Part shown: one piece after another, positions 62,921 through 64,000 of the stretch
Layout: the number at the start of each line of letters is the position of its first letter
How positions within the stretch are numbered: position 1 is the first letter of the stretch
DNA from: an uncultured Bacteroides sp.
Lineage (GTDB): Bacteria > Bacteroidota > Bacteroidia > Bacteroidales > Bacteroidaceae
Reading direction: 5' to 3'
NCBI GenBank assembly: GCA_900552075.1
Contig: URYL01000002.1
Location: 248,001 to 312,000, forward strand
Length of the DNA: 64,000 nucleotides
The notes under the pieces: model-generated
What the model was told of the DNA's origin: nothing
Seen by the model: only the letters and a program-made list of their open reading frames with translations
The model's database searches: none
Position numbers and translations under genes: made by a program

Positions 62921-63289
62921 TTATAGTTTGCTCAAAAAACGTTCCCGGTCCACAATATATCGGATGTGAACGCCTTCTCCCACCAGTCCTTTGCGGTCGG
63001 AGGCACTTACCTTGAAGGTCAGTTTCCGGCCTTCAATTTCGGTGAGTTCTGCGGTGGCGGTGATTTCCTCTCCTAGACCGGAAGGCTTGAGGTGCGAGGT
63101 CTGTATCATGGCACCTACGGTGGTGGAGCCTTCCGGAAGAGCCGGTTGGACGGCATGCATGGCTGCATTTTCCATCAAAGCCACCAGGGCGGGAGTGGCA
63201 AATACTTCCATGTCGCCCGAGCCGAGCGCCAAGGCGGTGTTGGTGGAATTTACCTGTACGGTACTGCTGTATGTAAGTCCTGTTTCCAT
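62921..63289 (-). CDS. hot-dog fold thioesterase, FlK-like
   Basis: The 122-residue protein fits the fluoroacetyl-CoA-thioesterase-like family of hot-dog proteins: ALGSGDMEVFATPALVALMENAAMHAV (helix with the conserved Glu and Asn), TTVGAMIQTSHLKPSGLGEEITATAEL and KLTFKVSASDRKGLVGEGVHIRYIVDRERF. It probably hydrolyses a small acyl-CoA, perhaps as a scavenger. It is 7 bases after the MscS channel gene on the same strand, so the two may be co-transcribed. Confidence 0.8.
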   Translation of the reverse strand: METGLTYSSTVQVNSTNTALALGSGDMEVFATPALVALMENAAMHAVQPALPEGSTTVGAMIQTSHLKPSGLGEEITATAELTEIEGRKLTFKVSASDRKGLVGEGVHIRYIVDRERFLSKL

Positions 63290-63296
63290 TGTTCTT

Positions 63297-64000
63297 TTAT
63301 TTTGAAGTTATAAATTCATTTTTCTCATTGGGTTGAAAGTCGGTTCCGGCAGGGCGTTGGAAGATGTGCAACCCGAATTCCGGTACCATGGCAATCAGGT
63401 GGTCAAAGAGTTCGCCTTGCAGAGTCTCGTAGGGAATCCAGTCAGGCGTATTCGAAAAGCAATAGACCTCGACGGGGATGCCTTCGGTGGTAGGTTGCAA
63501 CTGGCGGACCATCTGCATCAGGTCGTGGTTCACGTCGGGATGGCTGCTGATGTACTTGAGGGCATATTCCCGGAATACGTGCAGGTTGACCGGTGGTTCA
63601 CTACCTTCTGTGGGAGCAGTCATCCAACCTTTTTCCGTGAAACGGGCCACTTCTTCCGGTGTACAGAAATGTACGGTGGTCATGTCGATGTATAGCGACC
63701 GCTTGATGCGTCGTCCGCCGCTTTCGCGCATGCCCCGCCAGTTCTGGAAGGAGTCACTCACCAGGGCGTAGGGAGGGATGGTGGTGATGGTTTTGTCGAA
63801 GTTCTGTACCTTGACCGTAGTCAGTGAGACTTCCAGCACATAGCCGTCGGCCCCGTATTTGGTCATGGTAATCCAGTCGCCCGGACGCAGCATGTCGTTG
63901 GCCGAAAGCTGTACCCCGGCCACCAGTCCCAGAATACTGTCCTTGAATATCAACATCAGCACGGCGGCCGAGGCACCGAGTCCGGTCAGGATGGCCGTAG
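63297..64000 (-). CDS. MscS-family mechanosensitive channel, C-terminal part (partial)
   Basis: The gene starts beyond the right edge; the frame stays open through 64000. The first residues seen, LTGLGASAAVLMLIFKDSILGLVAGVQL, are the pore-lining Gly/Ala-rich helix of MscS channels, followed by NDMLRPGDWI (start of the beta domain), VLEVSLTTVKVQNFDKTITTIPPYAL (the usual beta-barrel signature) and a long cytoplasmic C-terminal domain. The long loop near RESGGRRIKRSLYIDMTTVHFCT recalls YbdG-type members. MscS channels open under membrane stretch to release solutes during osmotic downshock. Confidence 0.88.
   Translation of the reverse strand, partial: TAILTGLGASAAVLMLIFKDSILGLVAGVQLSANDMLRPGDWITMTKYGADGYVLEVSLTTVKVQNFDKTITTIPPYALVSDSFQNWRGMRESGGRRIKRSLYIDMTTVHFCTPEEVARFTEKGWMTAPTEGSEPPVNLHVFREYALKYISSHPDVNHDLMQMVRQLQPTTEGIPVEVYCFSNTPDWIPYETLQGELFDHLIAMVPEFGLHIFQRPAGTDFQPNEKNEFITSK

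Overview
The window is a chromosomal segment of a member of the Bacteroidaceae, most likely Bacteroides or Phocaeicola. The evidence is a SusE/F end beside a surface GH13 amylase, an FimA/Mfa1-type (type V) pilus operon, a DUF6377 membrane regulator, a CarB with its family-typical N-terminus, and many upstream regions carrying the Bacteroides -7 box TAnnTTTG, several with a TTTG or TTG about 20 bases upstream. No rRNA, tRNA, insertion sequence or CRISPR array was recognised. Both edges cut genes: a SusE/F-like protein at the left and an MscS channel at the right.

Left part (1-15.1 kb) is the accessory, surface-facing region. A SusE/F end and a lipoprotein alpha-amylase face a SusR-like regulator on the other strand. 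Next comes a six-gene fimbrial operon: DUF3575, DUF3868/OmpA, major fimbrillin, Mfa2-like anchor, and two large lipoproteins that look like minor or tip subunits. Both large proteins end in segments resembling starch-binding modules. A nested-hairpin leader separates the fimbrillin from the anchor gene.

Middle part (15.1-44.6 kb) is mostly housekeeping and envelope biogenesis: lptB facing mlaE-mlaF; tig, clpP-clpX, recQ, guaB; two parvulin chaperones (the second SurA), an OstA/LptA-like protein, a small membrane protein and mutL; a TolC-EmrA-EmrB type efflux set followed by an AraC regulator; carB; an AT-rich lspA; trpS-murF. Between the AraC gene and carB is a 22-base-period array of five AAACG...CGTTT units.

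Right part (44.8-64 kb) mixes glycan degradation (a BNR_4 propeller protein and a GH105-DUF2264 fusion), asd, a Kef-type antiporter with tcdA, a LolD-like ATPase and a CvfB-like protein, and then a nucleic-acid or defence-flavoured stretch: a compact ABC-type ATPase followed by a DUF4435 Toprim-like protein (the architecture of PARIS AriA-AriB), a divergent UPF1-like helicase, a YidE/AspT transporter, and a DUF234 ATPase with a PD-(D/E)xK-like end. Behind the last gene lies a 39-codon remnant of a different ATPase/nuclease family (PDDEXK_9), and near-identical direct repeats flank the gene. A thioesterase and the truncated MscS channel end the window.

The strongest candidates for new biology are the compact PARIS-like pair, the fimbrial subunits with starch-binding-like C-termini beside a Sus locus, the structured fimA-fimB leader, and the two short-period palindrome arrays.
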